Positions 55,227 through 64,000 of a DNA stretch of 64,000 nucleotides are shown here, one piece after another. Within the stretch, counting starts at the first letter, position 1. Each line of letters opens with the position of its first letter. This DNA is from CAVTYH01 sp963773875 (GTDB taxonomy: Bacteria; Planctomycetota; Planctomycetia; Pirellulales; JADZDJ01). The DNA lies in NCBI GenBank assembly GCA_963773875.1, contig CAVZCV010000006.1:899386-963385 (forward strand), in the 5' to 3' direction. Both the position numbers and the translations under genes were made by a program. Under the pieces are notes generated by a model. The model was not told where the DNA came from. It did not search any database and worked only from the letters and a program-made list of their open reading frames with translations.

Positions 55227-57425
55227 ATGCCCATAAATTTTAAGATTCATTTGAGTTCTACTCAGGCACTTGCGCTTGCCGTTTTCTTGCTGGCGACCTC
55301 GACGACCTGCGCCCAGACCACACAACCTGCAGATCTTCGTGCGCAGGAGCAGCGGCTTTCATTTCAGACCTCGGGTCCGTGGTCCGCGCGGGTGCATTTG
55401 AATGCCGATGTGGCGATGGTCTATGGCATCAATACGACTCTGCCGGAACGCATGAAGACCTGGCGCGATCATGGCTACATTACGCAATTGATGACTGGCG
55501 TTGCCTGGGGCGAATATCAGGATTATTTGTATGGTCGCTGGGACGGCATAAACCATGAGGACGAAGCCCAGACCGAAAAGAGCGGCAAAAAAATAAGCCA
55601 TGGCCGAGACGTGTATTACATGTCGCCGGGTCCGTCTTATGGCGAATTTCTCTCCGTGGGAGTTCTCAAGGCGCTCGAGGCGGGAGCCGAGGCGGTCTAT
55701 CTCGAGGAGCCGGAATTCTGGGCTCGCGGCGGGTGGAGCGAAGGTTTCAAGCGGGAATGGAAGGACTATTATCACGAGGATTGGGTGCCGCCCGATTCGT
55801 CGGCGGAAGCGCAGTATCGCGCTTCGAAACTGAAATATTTTCTCTATCGCCGGGCGCTGGCGCAGGTATTTGCGGCGGTGAAAAAGTGGGGACAGGAACA
55901 CGACAAATCGATTCCGTGTTACGTGCCGACGCATTCACTCATCAACTACGCGCACTGGCATATCGTCAGCCCGGAATCATCGCTTTTGCAGGTAGGATGT
56001 GATGGCTACATCGCGCAAGTTTGGACCGGCACGAGCCGCACGCCTAATTTCTACCAGAACGTCAAAAAGGAACGGACGTTTGAAACCGCATTTCTGGAAT
56101 ATGGCGCCATGCAGAACTTGGTCCGCGCCAGCGGCCGGCGAGTCTGGTATCTCAACGATCCGATCGAAGACAACCCCAATCACACCTGGTCCGATTACCG
56201 CACTAACTGGCAGAACACGTTGACGGCGTCGCTCTTGCAGCCGGACGTCTATCAATACGAGATCATGCCTTGGCCACAACGCATCTTCACCCGCAATTAT
56301 CCGGCAACGACGCCGGTCAGTCGCAGATCCCAACGGATTCCCATTCCGAAAGAGTACGAGACCGAGTTGCAGTCGGTCATCACGGCCCTTGGCGACATGA
56401 AGCAGCCGCCCGAAACAGTCCAGTGGGAGCGAAGCGGCACGCAAGGCGTCGGGGTGCTGGTTTCGGACACCATGATGTTTCAACGGGCGGGTCCGAACGC
56501 CTCGGACGAAAACCTCGGTTCGTTCTATGGTTTGGCCATGCCGCTGGTCAAAGCGGGCCTGCCGATCGAACCAGTGCAGATCGAGACTTCAGCACAAAAA
56601 GGATTTCTCGACCGTTACAAGATCCTGCTGCTGACCTATGAAGGGCAGAAACCGCCGGCCCCGGAATTTCATCAGGCATTGGCCGCCTGGGTCCGTGGCG
56701 GCGGCGCGCTCGTCGTCGTGGATGACGACAACGACGCGTTCAATTCCGTGCACGAGTGGTGGAACACCACGCCGATGAACTATGCGACGCCGCGATCGCA
56801 TCTGTTCGAGCAACTTGGATTGCCGGCAGACACAAAGTTTCCCGCAAAAGTTGGCAACGGCTGCGTCTACCATGATCCGGTTTCCCCCGCATCGCTCACC
56901 TACCAAATCGACGGCGGCCGTCACGTCACATCCCTCGTCCACGCGGCGGCAGCCCAAATTGGCCTGAAATGGATCGTCAGCAATGCCCTGATCCTTCGCC
57001 GCGGCCCGTACGTCGTTGCGGCAGGGCTTGACGAATCGATCGCAAATCCCCAGCCCGCAGTGGTCCATGGAAAGCTGGTTTCGTTATTCGACGAAAATCT
57101 TCCGGTAGTCGATTCCTACGAAATCAAGGAAGGCACGCGACAGCTCTTTCTAGACCTGTCGACGCTCCCCAAGGGCAAGGTCGGCGTTGTCGCTGCCGCC
57201 TGCCGAGTTCGGGATGAGTCCGTGACGAATGAATCGATCAGTTTCCGCGCCGATGGCTTGGAGGGCAGCAATGCGGTGGTGCGCATCGCGATGACGCCTG
57301 GACCCAAGGCCGTCAACGTCGACGGCGTCGAGCTGACCACGGACGCCTACGACTATGCGGACGGCACGCTTCGAATGCGATTCACCAATTCCGCCGAAGG
57401 TGTGAAAGTAATGATTTTGCGATGA
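55227..57425 (+). CDS. Large secreted protein, glycosidase-like with GATase-like domain
   Basis: From ATG 55227 (MPINFKIHLSSTQALALAVF), 732 residues, signal cleavage near TTCAQ. The N-terminal 400 residues contain GYITQLMTGVAWGEYQDYLY, GAEAVYLEEPEFWARGGWSE (adjacent Glu residues, candidate catalytic) and SIPCYVPTHSLINYAHWHIV, like a TIM-barrel glycosidase. The middle has GLAMPLVKAGLPIEPVQIET and AWVRGGGALVVVDDDNDAFN, resembling the GATase-like trimerisation domain of beta-galactosidases, and the C-terminus is beta-rich. The open frame extends upstream to 54516 through the tRNA fragment, but that part is not credible. Family not certain. Confidence 0.65.
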   Translation: MPINFKIHLSSTQALALAVFLLATSTTCAQTTQPADLRAQEQRLSFQTSGPWSARVHLNADVAMVYGINTTLPERMKTWRDHGYITQLMTGVAWGEYQDYLYGRWDGINHEDEAQTEKSGKKISHGRDVYYMSPGPSYGEFLSVGVLKALEAGAEAVYLEEPEFWARGGWSEGFKREWKDYYHEDWVPPDSSAEAQYRASKLKYFLYRRALAQVFAAVKKWGQEHDKSIPCYVPTHSLINYAHWHIVSPESSLLQVGCDGYIAQVWTGTSRTPNFYQNVKKERTFETAFLEYGAMQNLVRASGRRVWYLNDPIEDNPNHTWSDYRTNWQNTLTASLLQPDVYQYEIMPWPQRIFTRNYPATTPVSRRSQRIPIPKEYETELQSVITALGDMKQPPETVQWERSGTQGVGVLVSDTMMFQRAGPNASDENLGSFYGLAMPLVKAGLPIEPVQIETSAQKGFLDRYKILLLTYEGQKPPAPEFHQALAAWVRGGGALVVVDDDNDAFNSVHEWWNTTPMNYATPRSHLFEQLGLPADTKFPAKVGNGCVYHDPVSPASLTYQIDGGRHVTSLVHAAAAQIGLKWIVSNALILRRGPYVVAAGLDESIANPQPAVVHGKLVSLFDENLPVVDSYEIKEGTRQLFLDLSTLPKGKVGVVAAACRVRDESVTNESISFRADGLEGSNAVVRIAMTPGPKAVNVDGVELTTDAYDYADGTLRMRFTNSAEGVKVMILR

Positions 57426-57492
57426 ATGGAGTCGACGGCATTGCGTTTTGCCGAAGCGATCATTTCAAAACACCGGCGGAGAAAGCAGCACA

Positions 57493-58983
57493 CTATGCAT
57501 CGCCGGTCCAATGCCATTGTGGGTGACGGACGAATGCTAGTGCTTGACGAACATCAAGGCCGTGTTGCGCCCGCTGTTTGAAATGCTCTCGGCGGCGATT
57601 GACGATCTGCCATTCCGCGTCGCTCGGCTTGTGACGGTTACAATACGGCACCTGATTGCCGACCAGCATCACCAAAAAGCCCTCAATGCCAAACTGACTG
57701 CCGGTGTTGCTCAAGTAATATCGAATAAAGCCGGCCGGGCCGTTTTCTTTGTAGAACTCAAGCAAGTTCGCCAGCCGTGCAACATCGGCGTCATTGCGGC
57801 ATTGTTGCCAATACGGCGTGTCGAGCAGCGTATTGAATTTGAAGTGAATCGAAAGGAAGTCACGAACCTCATCCCACGTGGCGGACCACACTTTATTGAA
57901 CAAGTCCGTGACTTTCTGCGGTGTGCCGACGTAATTGACTAGCTCGACAAATGTTTGACATTGCCAGCAGATGACCATGAGAGCGGTGGATTCGAGGGGT
58001 TCGACGAAGCCGCAGGCGTTGCCGACGGCCATCACATTATTGACCCAGGCGCGCTGGTAGCGGCCGGAGCGGAATTTCACGATCCGATCGCGAATTTGGA
58101 TCTTCGGATTCTTGCGCTGGAACTCTTCCCGGGCCGCATCATCAGAAAGGGCCGACGAAGAATAGACATAACCGCGATTGATCTCCGTTTCATGTTCAAT
58201 CTGCCAGCACCAGCCGCAGTCCATGGTTTCGGCCGTGGTGTAGGGCAGGATCGGTTCGTCCTCACCACGTGGCCAGCTGCCAACGATTGCCCGATCGTTG
58301 AAGAGCGAGGAACTGAAACTGAGGAACGGTTCTTCCAGGGTTTGGCCCAACAGCTGACTGCGAAAGCCGCTGGCGTCGATGTAGAAATCGGCCGTCAAAC
58401 GGCGCCCATCTTCCAGAATGATGGCGGCCACGCCGGCCGGTCCACGCTCCGCGCCTTCCACTTTGGCGTCGATGAATTCAATGCCCCGCTCGCGGGCAAT
58501 CACTTCCAACGCTTTCACCAGCTTGGGGTTATCGAGGTGAAAGGCGTGCCAGCTGGGAATCCCCGGTCCGCCGCCATTGGCCTGCATCACAAAGGCCTTT
58601 TTCTGCGCCATGAGTGCGCTTTGCAGGCACATGTTCGAGAACTCGTCGTCGCAGTAGTAGCCGTTGGGACGCGGCAGTTCTGGAACCCGCACGTCTAGCT
58701 GTGGCTCGAATGAATAGTCAAACGAGCCTCGCGGGCCCCAAATAAAATGAATCCCCATCTTCCACGTTGGCTCCGCCATGGCGTAAAAGAGTTTCGGATT
58801 GATCTGCAGATACTTGAACAGGTGATAAGGAAGATTGGGCGTCGTGCTTTCGCCAACACCGATCACGCCAATCTCCGGGCTACGCACAATACGAAGCGAA
58901 AGCTGCGGCAAACGCGCTTTCAGCGTCAACGCCGAAATCAAACCAGCGCTGCCCGCGCCTAGTACGAGGATATCGCGAAACAT
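57493..58983 (-). CDS. Flavin-dependent tryptophan-halogenase-like enzyme, copy A
   Basis: 496 residues. DILVLGAGSAGLISALTLKA (FAD-binding GxGxxG), IGVIGVGESTTPNLPYHLFK, then PTWKMGIHFIWGPRGSFDYS with the position of the catalytic Lys, GWCWQIEHETEINRGYVYSS (variant of the W-x-W-x-I-P motif; there is no Pro), and GNACGFVEPLESTALMVIC with the family Glu region. Such enzymes halogenate Trp or other aromatics with FADH2, chloride or bromide and oxygen. The C-terminal 150 residues (TFVELVNYVGTPQKVTDLFN; FGIEGFLVMLVGNQVPYCNR) differ from copy B. Confidence 0.88.
   Translation of the reverse strand: MFRDILVLGAGSAGLISALTLKARLPQLSLRIVRSPEIGVIGVGESTTPNLPYHLFKYLQINPKLFYAMAEPTWKMGIHFIWGPRGSFDYSFEPQLDVRVPELPRPNGYYCDDEFSNMCLQSALMAQKKAFVMQANGGGPGIPSWHAFHLDNPKLVKALEVIARERGIEFIDAKVEGAERGPAGVAAIILEDGRRLTADFYIDASGFRSQLLGQTLEEPFLSFSSSLFNDRAIVGSWPRGEDEPILPYTTAETMDCGWCWQIEHETEINRGYVYSSSALSDDAAREEFQRKNPKIQIRDRIVKFRSGRYQRAWVNNVMAVGNACGFVEPLESTALMVICWQCQTFVELVNYVGTPQKVTDLFNKVWSATWDEVRDFLSIHFKFNTLLDTPYWQQCRNDADVARLANLLEFYKENGPAGFIRYYLSNTGSQFGIEGFLVMLVGNQVPYCNRHKPSDAEWQIVNRRREHFKQRAQHGLDVRQALAFVRHPQWHWTGDA
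57967..58965. repeat. 999-bp block shared by the two halogenases, copy A
   Basis: Aligns with 59489-60487 at a constant 1,522-bp offset with no indel and no difference that I can see by eye. It covers codons for the first about 333 residues. The boundary is sharp at both ends: beyond GCAGATGACC (57967) the genes diverge at once. Confidence 0.9.
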
Positions 58984-59014
58984 TTCAGATCTCTGTGGGT
59001 ACGCCGACTGGAAA

Positions 59015-60502
59015 TTATTGGAGATTCCAACGCCAGTCGGGATGTTTAACGTATGCCAATGCCTCTTCCACGGTCAGTCCTTTTGTCGCCGCCTCTGTTT
59101 TGAATTGGGTCCGCCTTCGATGCATAATTTGCCGCTCATCCTGAGTAGCATTGTGATGGTTTTGATAAGGCAGGCAGTTGCCAACCAGCATGACCAAAAA
59201 GCCTTCGATGCCGAAGTAGCTGCCGGTGTTGTTGAGCAAATACCGCGCAAAACCGCTTGGGCCGCAGCCTCGGTAGAAATCCAGTAGCGGCTTAAGCCTG
59301 GAGATATCAGCGTCGTTGCGGCAATGCCGCCAATAGGGCGTATCAAGTAAGCTGTTCGCCCAAAAGTGGAGCGTGAGAAAATCGCGAAGCTCGTCCCAAG
59401 TCGCGGCCCAGTCGGTGTTAAACAGTTTTTGAATGCTGGTCGAAGGCCCAAGATCTTTAACTAATTCGACGAAACTTTCGCACTGGCCGCAGATGACCAT
59501 GAGAGCGGTGGATTCGAGGGGTTCGACGAAGCCGCAGGCGTTGCCGACGGCCATCACATTATTGACCCAGGCGCGCTGGTAGCGGCCGGAGCGGAATTTC
59601 ACGATCCGATCGCGAATTTGGATCTTCGGATTCTTGCGCTGGAACTCTTCCCGGGCCGCATCATCAGAAAGGGCCGACGAAGAATAGACATAACCGCGAT
59701 TGATCTCCGTTTCATGTTCAATCTGCCAGCACCAGCCGCAGTCCATGGTTTCGGCCGTGGTGTAGGGCAGGATCGGTTCGTCCTCACCACGTGGCCAGCT
59801 GCCAACGATTGCCCGATCGTTGAAGAGCGAGGAACTGAAACTGAGGAACGGTTCTTCCAGGGTTTGGCCCAACAGCTGACTGCGAAAGCCGCTGGCGTCG
59901 ATGTAGAAATCGGCCGTCAAACGGCGCCCATCTTCCAGAATGATGGCGGCCACGCCGGCCGGTCCACGCTCCGCGCCTTCCACTTTGGCGTCGATGAATT
60001 CAATGCCCCGCTCGCGGGCAATCACTTCCAACGCTTTCACCAGCTTGGGGTTATCGAGGTGAAAGGCGTGCCAGCTGGGAATCCCCGGTCCGCCGCCATT
60101 GGCCTGCATCACAAAGGCCTTTTTCTGCGCCATGAGTGCGCTTTGCAGGCACATGTTCGAGAACTCGTCGTCGCAGTAGTAGCCGTTGGGACGCGGCAGT
60201 TCTGGAACCCGCACGTCTAGCTGTGGCTCGAATGAATAGTCAAACGAGCCTCGCGGGCCCCAAATAAAATGAATCCCCATCTTCCACGTTGGCTCCGCCA
60301 TGGCGTAAAAGAGTTTCGGATTGATCTGCAGATACTTGAACAGGTGATAAGGAAGATTGGGCGTCGTGCTTTCGCCAACACCGATCACGCCAATCTCCGG
60401 GCTACGCACAATACGAAGCGAAAGCTGCGGCAAACGCGCTTTCAGCGTCAACGCCGAAATCAAACCAGCGCTGCCCGCGCCTAGTACCAAGACATCATGC
60501 AT
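59015..60502 (-). CDS. Flavin-dependent tryptophan-halogenase-like enzyme, copy B
   Basis: 495 residues. The N-terminal two thirds are the same as copy A from LVLGAGSAGLISALTLKARL to LESTALMVIC; the very N-terminus differs (MHDVLVLGAG). The C-terminal part (SFVELVKDLGPSTSIQKLFN; RYLLNNTGSYFGIEGFLVML; NHHNATQDERQIMHRRRTQF) is related but clearly diverged. The C-terminal third covers part of the substrate-facing region in this enzyme class, so the two may act on different substrates. 31 bp separate the copies, both on the minus strand. Divergent from the GH79 gene. Confidence 0.88.
   Translation of the reverse strand: MHDVLVLGAGSAGLISALTLKARLPQLSLRIVRSPEIGVIGVGESTTPNLPYHLFKYLQINPKLFYAMAEPTWKMGIHFIWGPRGSFDYSFEPQLDVRVPELPRPNGYYCDDEFSNMCLQSALMAQKKAFVMQANGGGPGIPSWHAFHLDNPKLVKALEVIARERGIEFIDAKVEGAERGPAGVAAIILEDGRRLTADFYIDASGFRSQLLGQTLEEPFLSFSSSLFNDRAIVGSWPRGEDEPILPYTTAETMDCGWCWQIEHETEINRGYVYSSSALSDDAAREEFQRKNPKIQIRDRIVKFRSGRYQRAWVNNVMAVGNACGFVEPLESTALMVICGQCESFVELVKDLGPSTSIQKLFNTDWAATWDELRDFLTLHFWANSLLDTPYWRHCRNDADISRLKPLLDFYRGCGPSGFARYLLNNTGSYFGIEGFLVMLVGNCLPYQNHHNATQDERQIMHRRRTQFKTEAATKGLTVEEALAYVKHPDWRWNLQ
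59489..60487. repeat. 999-bp block shared by the two halogenases, copy B
   Basis: Same as 57967-58965 by eye. Absence of synonymous differences over 999 bp beside diverged C-termini points to a recent event: gene conversion, a partial duplication or an assembly collapse. Confidence 0.9.
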
Positions 60503-60780
60503 ACGGGAAGTTCCGAACGGAAAAGATTACGATCCAAAGCGCCCATCGAAATTGATATTTGGTCACACTAAGTGTCGCTGCGGGACATGTCAATTAAAAT
60601 TGCCAGCGATCGGCGCATCGCTTTGATACATCAAAAAACCGCTTGATTGGCCGACGATCGACCATCAGACTAAGGCTGTATTGTGGCCAACGGGATATTT
60701 GTCAAAAACTGATCACAATGCACTTTTTTTGAGCCGCTGCGACTGTTCCTCAGCAACGTCTCATTATGGAGGAACTTGCG

Positions 60781-62258
60781 ATGCGTCCCAGTTGGTCGAA
60801 CAACACTCCATTTAGAAACGACCAACATGCTTTCACCAGCAAGCCATCTCGAAAGCGAGCCGTCGCGATTGCGCTTGTGTCGTTTACATTGGTTAGCCCT
60901 GCGGCGCGATCCGGCGAAGAACTCAATCGTGACGTTCGTATTAACATCGACACAGAGAAGCCTATCGCCCAATTTTCCGATGGTTTCGTCGGTTTTGGAT
61001 ATGAAACATCTGCTGTAGCTCAACCAGGATTCTTCGCCCGCAAAAACACCCGGATGATCAACCTGTATGGCAATCTGAGTAAGCACGGGATGATTCGTAT
61101 TGGCGGGAATGTCTCAGATCACACGCGATACATTGCCGATGGCCTCTCAGCCGCAAAGACCGAGAAGGAGGTCACCGTCATCAATCGGGACAATCTCAAC
61201 GATTTGGGTGATTTCATCCGTGCCACGGGTTGGCGTGTCATGTGGGGACTTAACCTGGGAACAGGAACCAAGGAAGAAGCGGCCGAGGAGGCGCTGGCAG
61301 TCGAGCAGGCACTTGGTCCACATCTCCATTCGTTTGAAGTTGGCAACGAAGTCGACCTACTGCCAAAGTATTCAAACGATTATGTCGCCTATCATCGCGC
61401 ATTTGCCGATTACAAAGCGGCGATCCGCAACCGGCTCCAAAATGCCGTGTTTTCTGGTCCCGATTCGGCCGGAAATTTAGAGTTTATTAAGAACTTCGTT
61501 GCCGACGAATCGGCCGACATGAAACTGGTCACTCACCATTACTACCGCACCGGCGCTCGCAAGCCAGAAGCCACGATGGAATATCTGTTGACACATGACA
61601 AGGCATTCGATACTCGGCTCAACATTCTGCAGGATTTGTGCGGTCGCTATAAGCTCGAATATCGCATCAACGAAGTGAATTCATTTTACGGTGGCGGCAA
61701 GCAGGGAGTCAGCGATGCATTCGGCTCAGCCCTGTGGTGCCTGGATTATATGCTCAATCTTGCCGCGCACGGATCCAACGGAATCAATTTGCAGACCGAT
61801 GTGAACCAACTTGGCTTCATCAGCTATTATTCTCCCATCGTGCACGACTCCGCCGGAAGATGCATTGCACGTCCGGAATACTACGGCATGCTCGCGTTTG
61901 CCATGGTCGCCCACGGTGATTTGCTCAAAACCAGCTTCGACGCAGACGACATCAATCTTGCTGCATACAGTTCGAAAGACAGTGAGGGAACATCTTACGT
62001 CACCGTGATCAATAAGGAATCAACGCGCGACCTATCGATCAGCAGTTCCGTGCCTGTCACGACGACCGCAGTCGAGGCGTATCGTCTCTGCGGCCCCGCT
62101 CTGGCGCCACAAAGGATGTGACTTTCGCGGGTTCCGCAGTAGCCGAGGATGGCACTTGGTCGCCCCTTCCGCCCGAAACTGTGGTAGCAAGTGCCGGCGA
62201 GGTTCGTTGCAGTGTGCCCCATGCATCGGCGCTCGTGCTGAAGTTCAGGAGAGACTGA
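60781..62258 (+). CDS. GH79-like glycosidase (beta-glucuronidase/heparanase type), apparent frameshift
   Basis: GGAGG at 60768-60772 lies 8 bases before ATG 60781, so that start is preferred over ATG 60766. A late signal-like segment (AIALVSFTLVSPAARSGEE) precedes a TIM barrel: MIRIGGNVSDHTRYI, GWRVMWGLNLGTGTKEEAAE, LHSFEVGNEVDLLPKYSNDY (probable acid/base Glu), KLVTHHYYRTGARKPEATME and EYRINEVNSFYGGGKQGVSD (probable nucleophile Glu). The frame ends near 62102; adding a G gives GATKDVTFAGSAVAEDGTWS ... SALVLKFRRD, the C-terminal beta domain, ending 62258. Secreted polysaccharide hydrolase; the family is assigned from motif order only. Confidence 0.75.
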
Positions 62259-62362
62259 TGATTTTTATCGAAGCCACAAGAGAATTGGACGCGTCAAATC
62301 AAAATGGTAAGAACCGCTTCTGTAGCCGGAAATTCTATCAGCGCAACTATCAGCATCAAGAA

Positions 62363-62379
62363 TTGTGCATAATGCACAA
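62363..62379. promoter_or_regulatory. Palindrome between the GH79 and GH127 genes
   Basis: TTGTGCA-taa-TGCACAA, perfect 7-bp arms. It lies in the 149-bp gap between convergent genes, so a terminator hairpin on either strand is more likely than an operator. Confidence 0.35.
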
Positions 62380-62407
62380 GCACCGGCCTAGATGTGCATG
62401 AAAAGTT

Positions 62408-64000
62408 TCACTTTCGATCCGCCCCAGGTGCGGGCGCCTTCCAATCGACGGCGTCATTGCCGAATCCAATTACAGGAAACATGGAGATGCGCAGCCTAGC
62501 AGCTCCCATGGGAATGAGTGTGATCGATTCGGTGGGCTCTTCGCTCTTCGCCGGACTTTCTTGAAGCTTGCCAGCCAGCCCTTGGGCATCGATTTGCCAA
62601 GCCGGAATCCTCTTGGCGTGTGCGCAGTTCGATGGGTGTTCCCTCTGGCGTAAACGGGTTGGCAGTCGGTGCTATCGGTTTCCGAACAACTTCAAACGAT
62701 TCAGCCGAACTGCGGTCATTCAGAACTAAGCCGTAGTTCCATGGCGTGGATGAAAAAACTTCGAACTCCGGCCACGCTTTGTTGCTACCGTAGCGCGACC
62801 ATCGTTCGCCAATTTTCAGCGAAAAACTGAGAGGTCCGAAATTAACGGACGCTGCATTGTGATTTTTGTCCCACGTCTTCACATTTGCGTGCATCGGCAA
62901 TTGCAGATTGACGATGTCGCCGTCATTCCATCGGCGATTAAGGATGACATACGACGACGGTTCAGCCTTAAACGAAATTCGATTTCCATTTACATCGAGC
63001 GCCGGTTTATCGCACCAGTGTGGAATCCGTAAATAAAGCGGAAACGTTGTCGGCTCGGCGAGGGAAAGGCGCAGCGTGATGGTATCGCCAAACGGATAAT
63101 CGGTTTCCTCGACGATTTTCACATTTGCACTTTCATTCTCGGCCGAGTTACCTCCGACGTGCGCAGACACTTCGCTCGCGGCATACAACGAGGCACATAA
63201 ACCTCGGTCTGCGGTCGCCAGCCAAAGCTCTTCCGCGTAATATGGCCAGCCGTGTGAGACGTTGTGTTGGCAACAGCGGTACACTTCCAGCGGACTGTAC
63301 GAGAACATCGTGCCGCTGTTCTGGATGCCGGGAGCGTGATTGTTTCGATCGAGCTGTACCTGATTGGCGCAGGTCAAATAGTGTAGCCCTTTCCAATCGG
63401 GAGTGATGGCAGCCGGCAACGAGTTAAAGGCGATATCTTCACAGCGGTCTGACCAGACCGGATCGCCCGTGATTTTCGTCAGCATTTCGAAACTGTGCAT
63501 GAATTCCACCATGCCGCACGTTTCGAACCCCTGGTGCGGATCGTGAATCCGCGCGATAGTTTTCGTCTGCCGCGAACCCACCGCCCGGAAATTGCCCATA
63601 AACATCCATCACTTGGCGATAATTCCGCTCCGCGCCCTTCAAAAATTTCTCCTCTGGCACTTGTTGCGAATAGATCGTCGGCTCGCGGAATGCTTGGGCA
63701 ATGTTCACATTGTGCCGATCGTGAACTCCGCTGGTCCAATCCTGCATGTTCTCGTGAATCTTTTTGGCCAATTCCAGCAACCAAGGATCGCCGGTGCGGT
63801 TGTACAGCCAATAGGCACTTTCGATGGTGTCGCCAAACCGTATTCGGGGCCAGTAACCGCGGCCAAACGTCTCGGGCGGCTGTCGTTGAGCCATTTGAGA
63901 TACTTCGTCATAAAGGGCAGCACGCGCTCGTCGCCGGTGGCTTCGTAAAACGACTTCAGCAGGATGAGCATGACCATGTGCGGCCATAAATCGGGTTTGC
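62408..64000 (-). CDS. GH127 beta-L-arabinofuranosidase-like (DUF1680) protein, 5' end outside window, three apparent frameshifts
   Basis: Segments N to C across frames: LWPHMVMLILLKSFYEATGD, QPPETFGRGYWPRIRFGDTI, DVYGQFPGGGFAADENYR, HDPHQGFETCGMVEFMHSFE, the CC motif in VYRCCQHNVSHGWPYYAEEL, then a beta domain ending IPAWQIDAQGLAGKL and FPVIGFGNDAVDWKAPAPGA. The Cys-rich Zn-thiolate catalytic site of GH127 (ETCG and the CC pair) is present. Frames change near 63880, 63550 and 62624. The stop TGA is at 62408-62410. Hydrolyses terminal arabinofuranosides or similar sugars. Convergent with the GH79 gene. Confidence 0.83.

Noticed and set aside
57955..60220. Two long plus-strand frames opposite the halogenases
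   Set aside because: They are alike only because the halogenase block is duplicated; antisense shadows.

Overview
The window is a chromosomal stretch of a planctomycete, probably of the Pirellulales type. The evidence is a 1,274-residue PVC-type heme-binding dehydrogenase with HEAT repeats and a C-terminal cytochrome c, a TPR protein carrying two RNA polymerase alpha-CTD-like domains, several short membrane proteins starting with an R-F-S-L-(K/R)-T motif, many genes without Shine-Dalgarno sequences, and intergenic repeats built from GTCATTCG-like words. Species-level placement is not possible from the sequence alone.

Layout. 1-7.8 kb: the start of glycogen phosphorylase, then an envelope/lipid-looking set (acyl-CoA dehydrogenase-like protein; a minus-strand run of prenyl synthase, chorismate-lyase-like protein and GT4 glycosyltransferase; a divergent RND/MMPL exporter). 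7.9-20.1 kb: SMP-30-like hydrolase, secreted lipase-like hydrolase, an 858-residue lipoprotein plus ABC ATPase, thioesterase, tandem TatA genes, and a TPR-CHAT (caspase-like) gene bracketed by direct repeats. 20.2-20.9 kb: no convincing protein gene, but a good promoter and an inverted-repeat element with a second copy at 54.3-54.7 kb. 21-24.8 kb: ffh-rpsP-trmD-rplS-yraN. 24.9-29 kb: argB-argD-argF-rph on the minus strand. 29-33.5 kb: mpg, a FIST-domain protein, RidA-like protein, and a DUF692 (MNIO)/DUF2063 pair. 33.5-39.6 kb: the PVC cytochrome protein and an M23 peptidase operon. 40.4-52.8 kb: rny, ymdB, a lipoprotein, an alpha/beta hydrolase, a LysM protein, then a minus-strand block of secDF, yajC, tgt, a small membrane protein and the TPR/alpha-CTD protein. 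52.9-55.2 kb: a gene-poor mosaic with transposase and SDR fragments, repeats, the second inverted-repeat element and a 3' piece of a tRNA-Leu, which looks like an old integration site. 55.2-64 kb: a secreted glycosidase-like protein, two tandem flavin-dependent halogenases sharing a 999-bp block with no visible difference, a GH79-like glycosidase and the C-terminal part of a GH127 enzyme.

About 25 apparent frameshifts occur in otherwise well-conserved genes, including the essential ffh, secDF and rny. Most are cured by adding or removing one base, often in a short homopolymer, so I read them as probable assembly or sequencing indels. Gene spans are given across them.

The best candidates for something undescribed are the paired promoter/inverted-repeat loci (20.24-20.56 and 54.26-54.66 kb), the TPR-CHAT cassette between direct repeats, and the halogenase pair with an unchanged N-terminal block and diverged C-termini.
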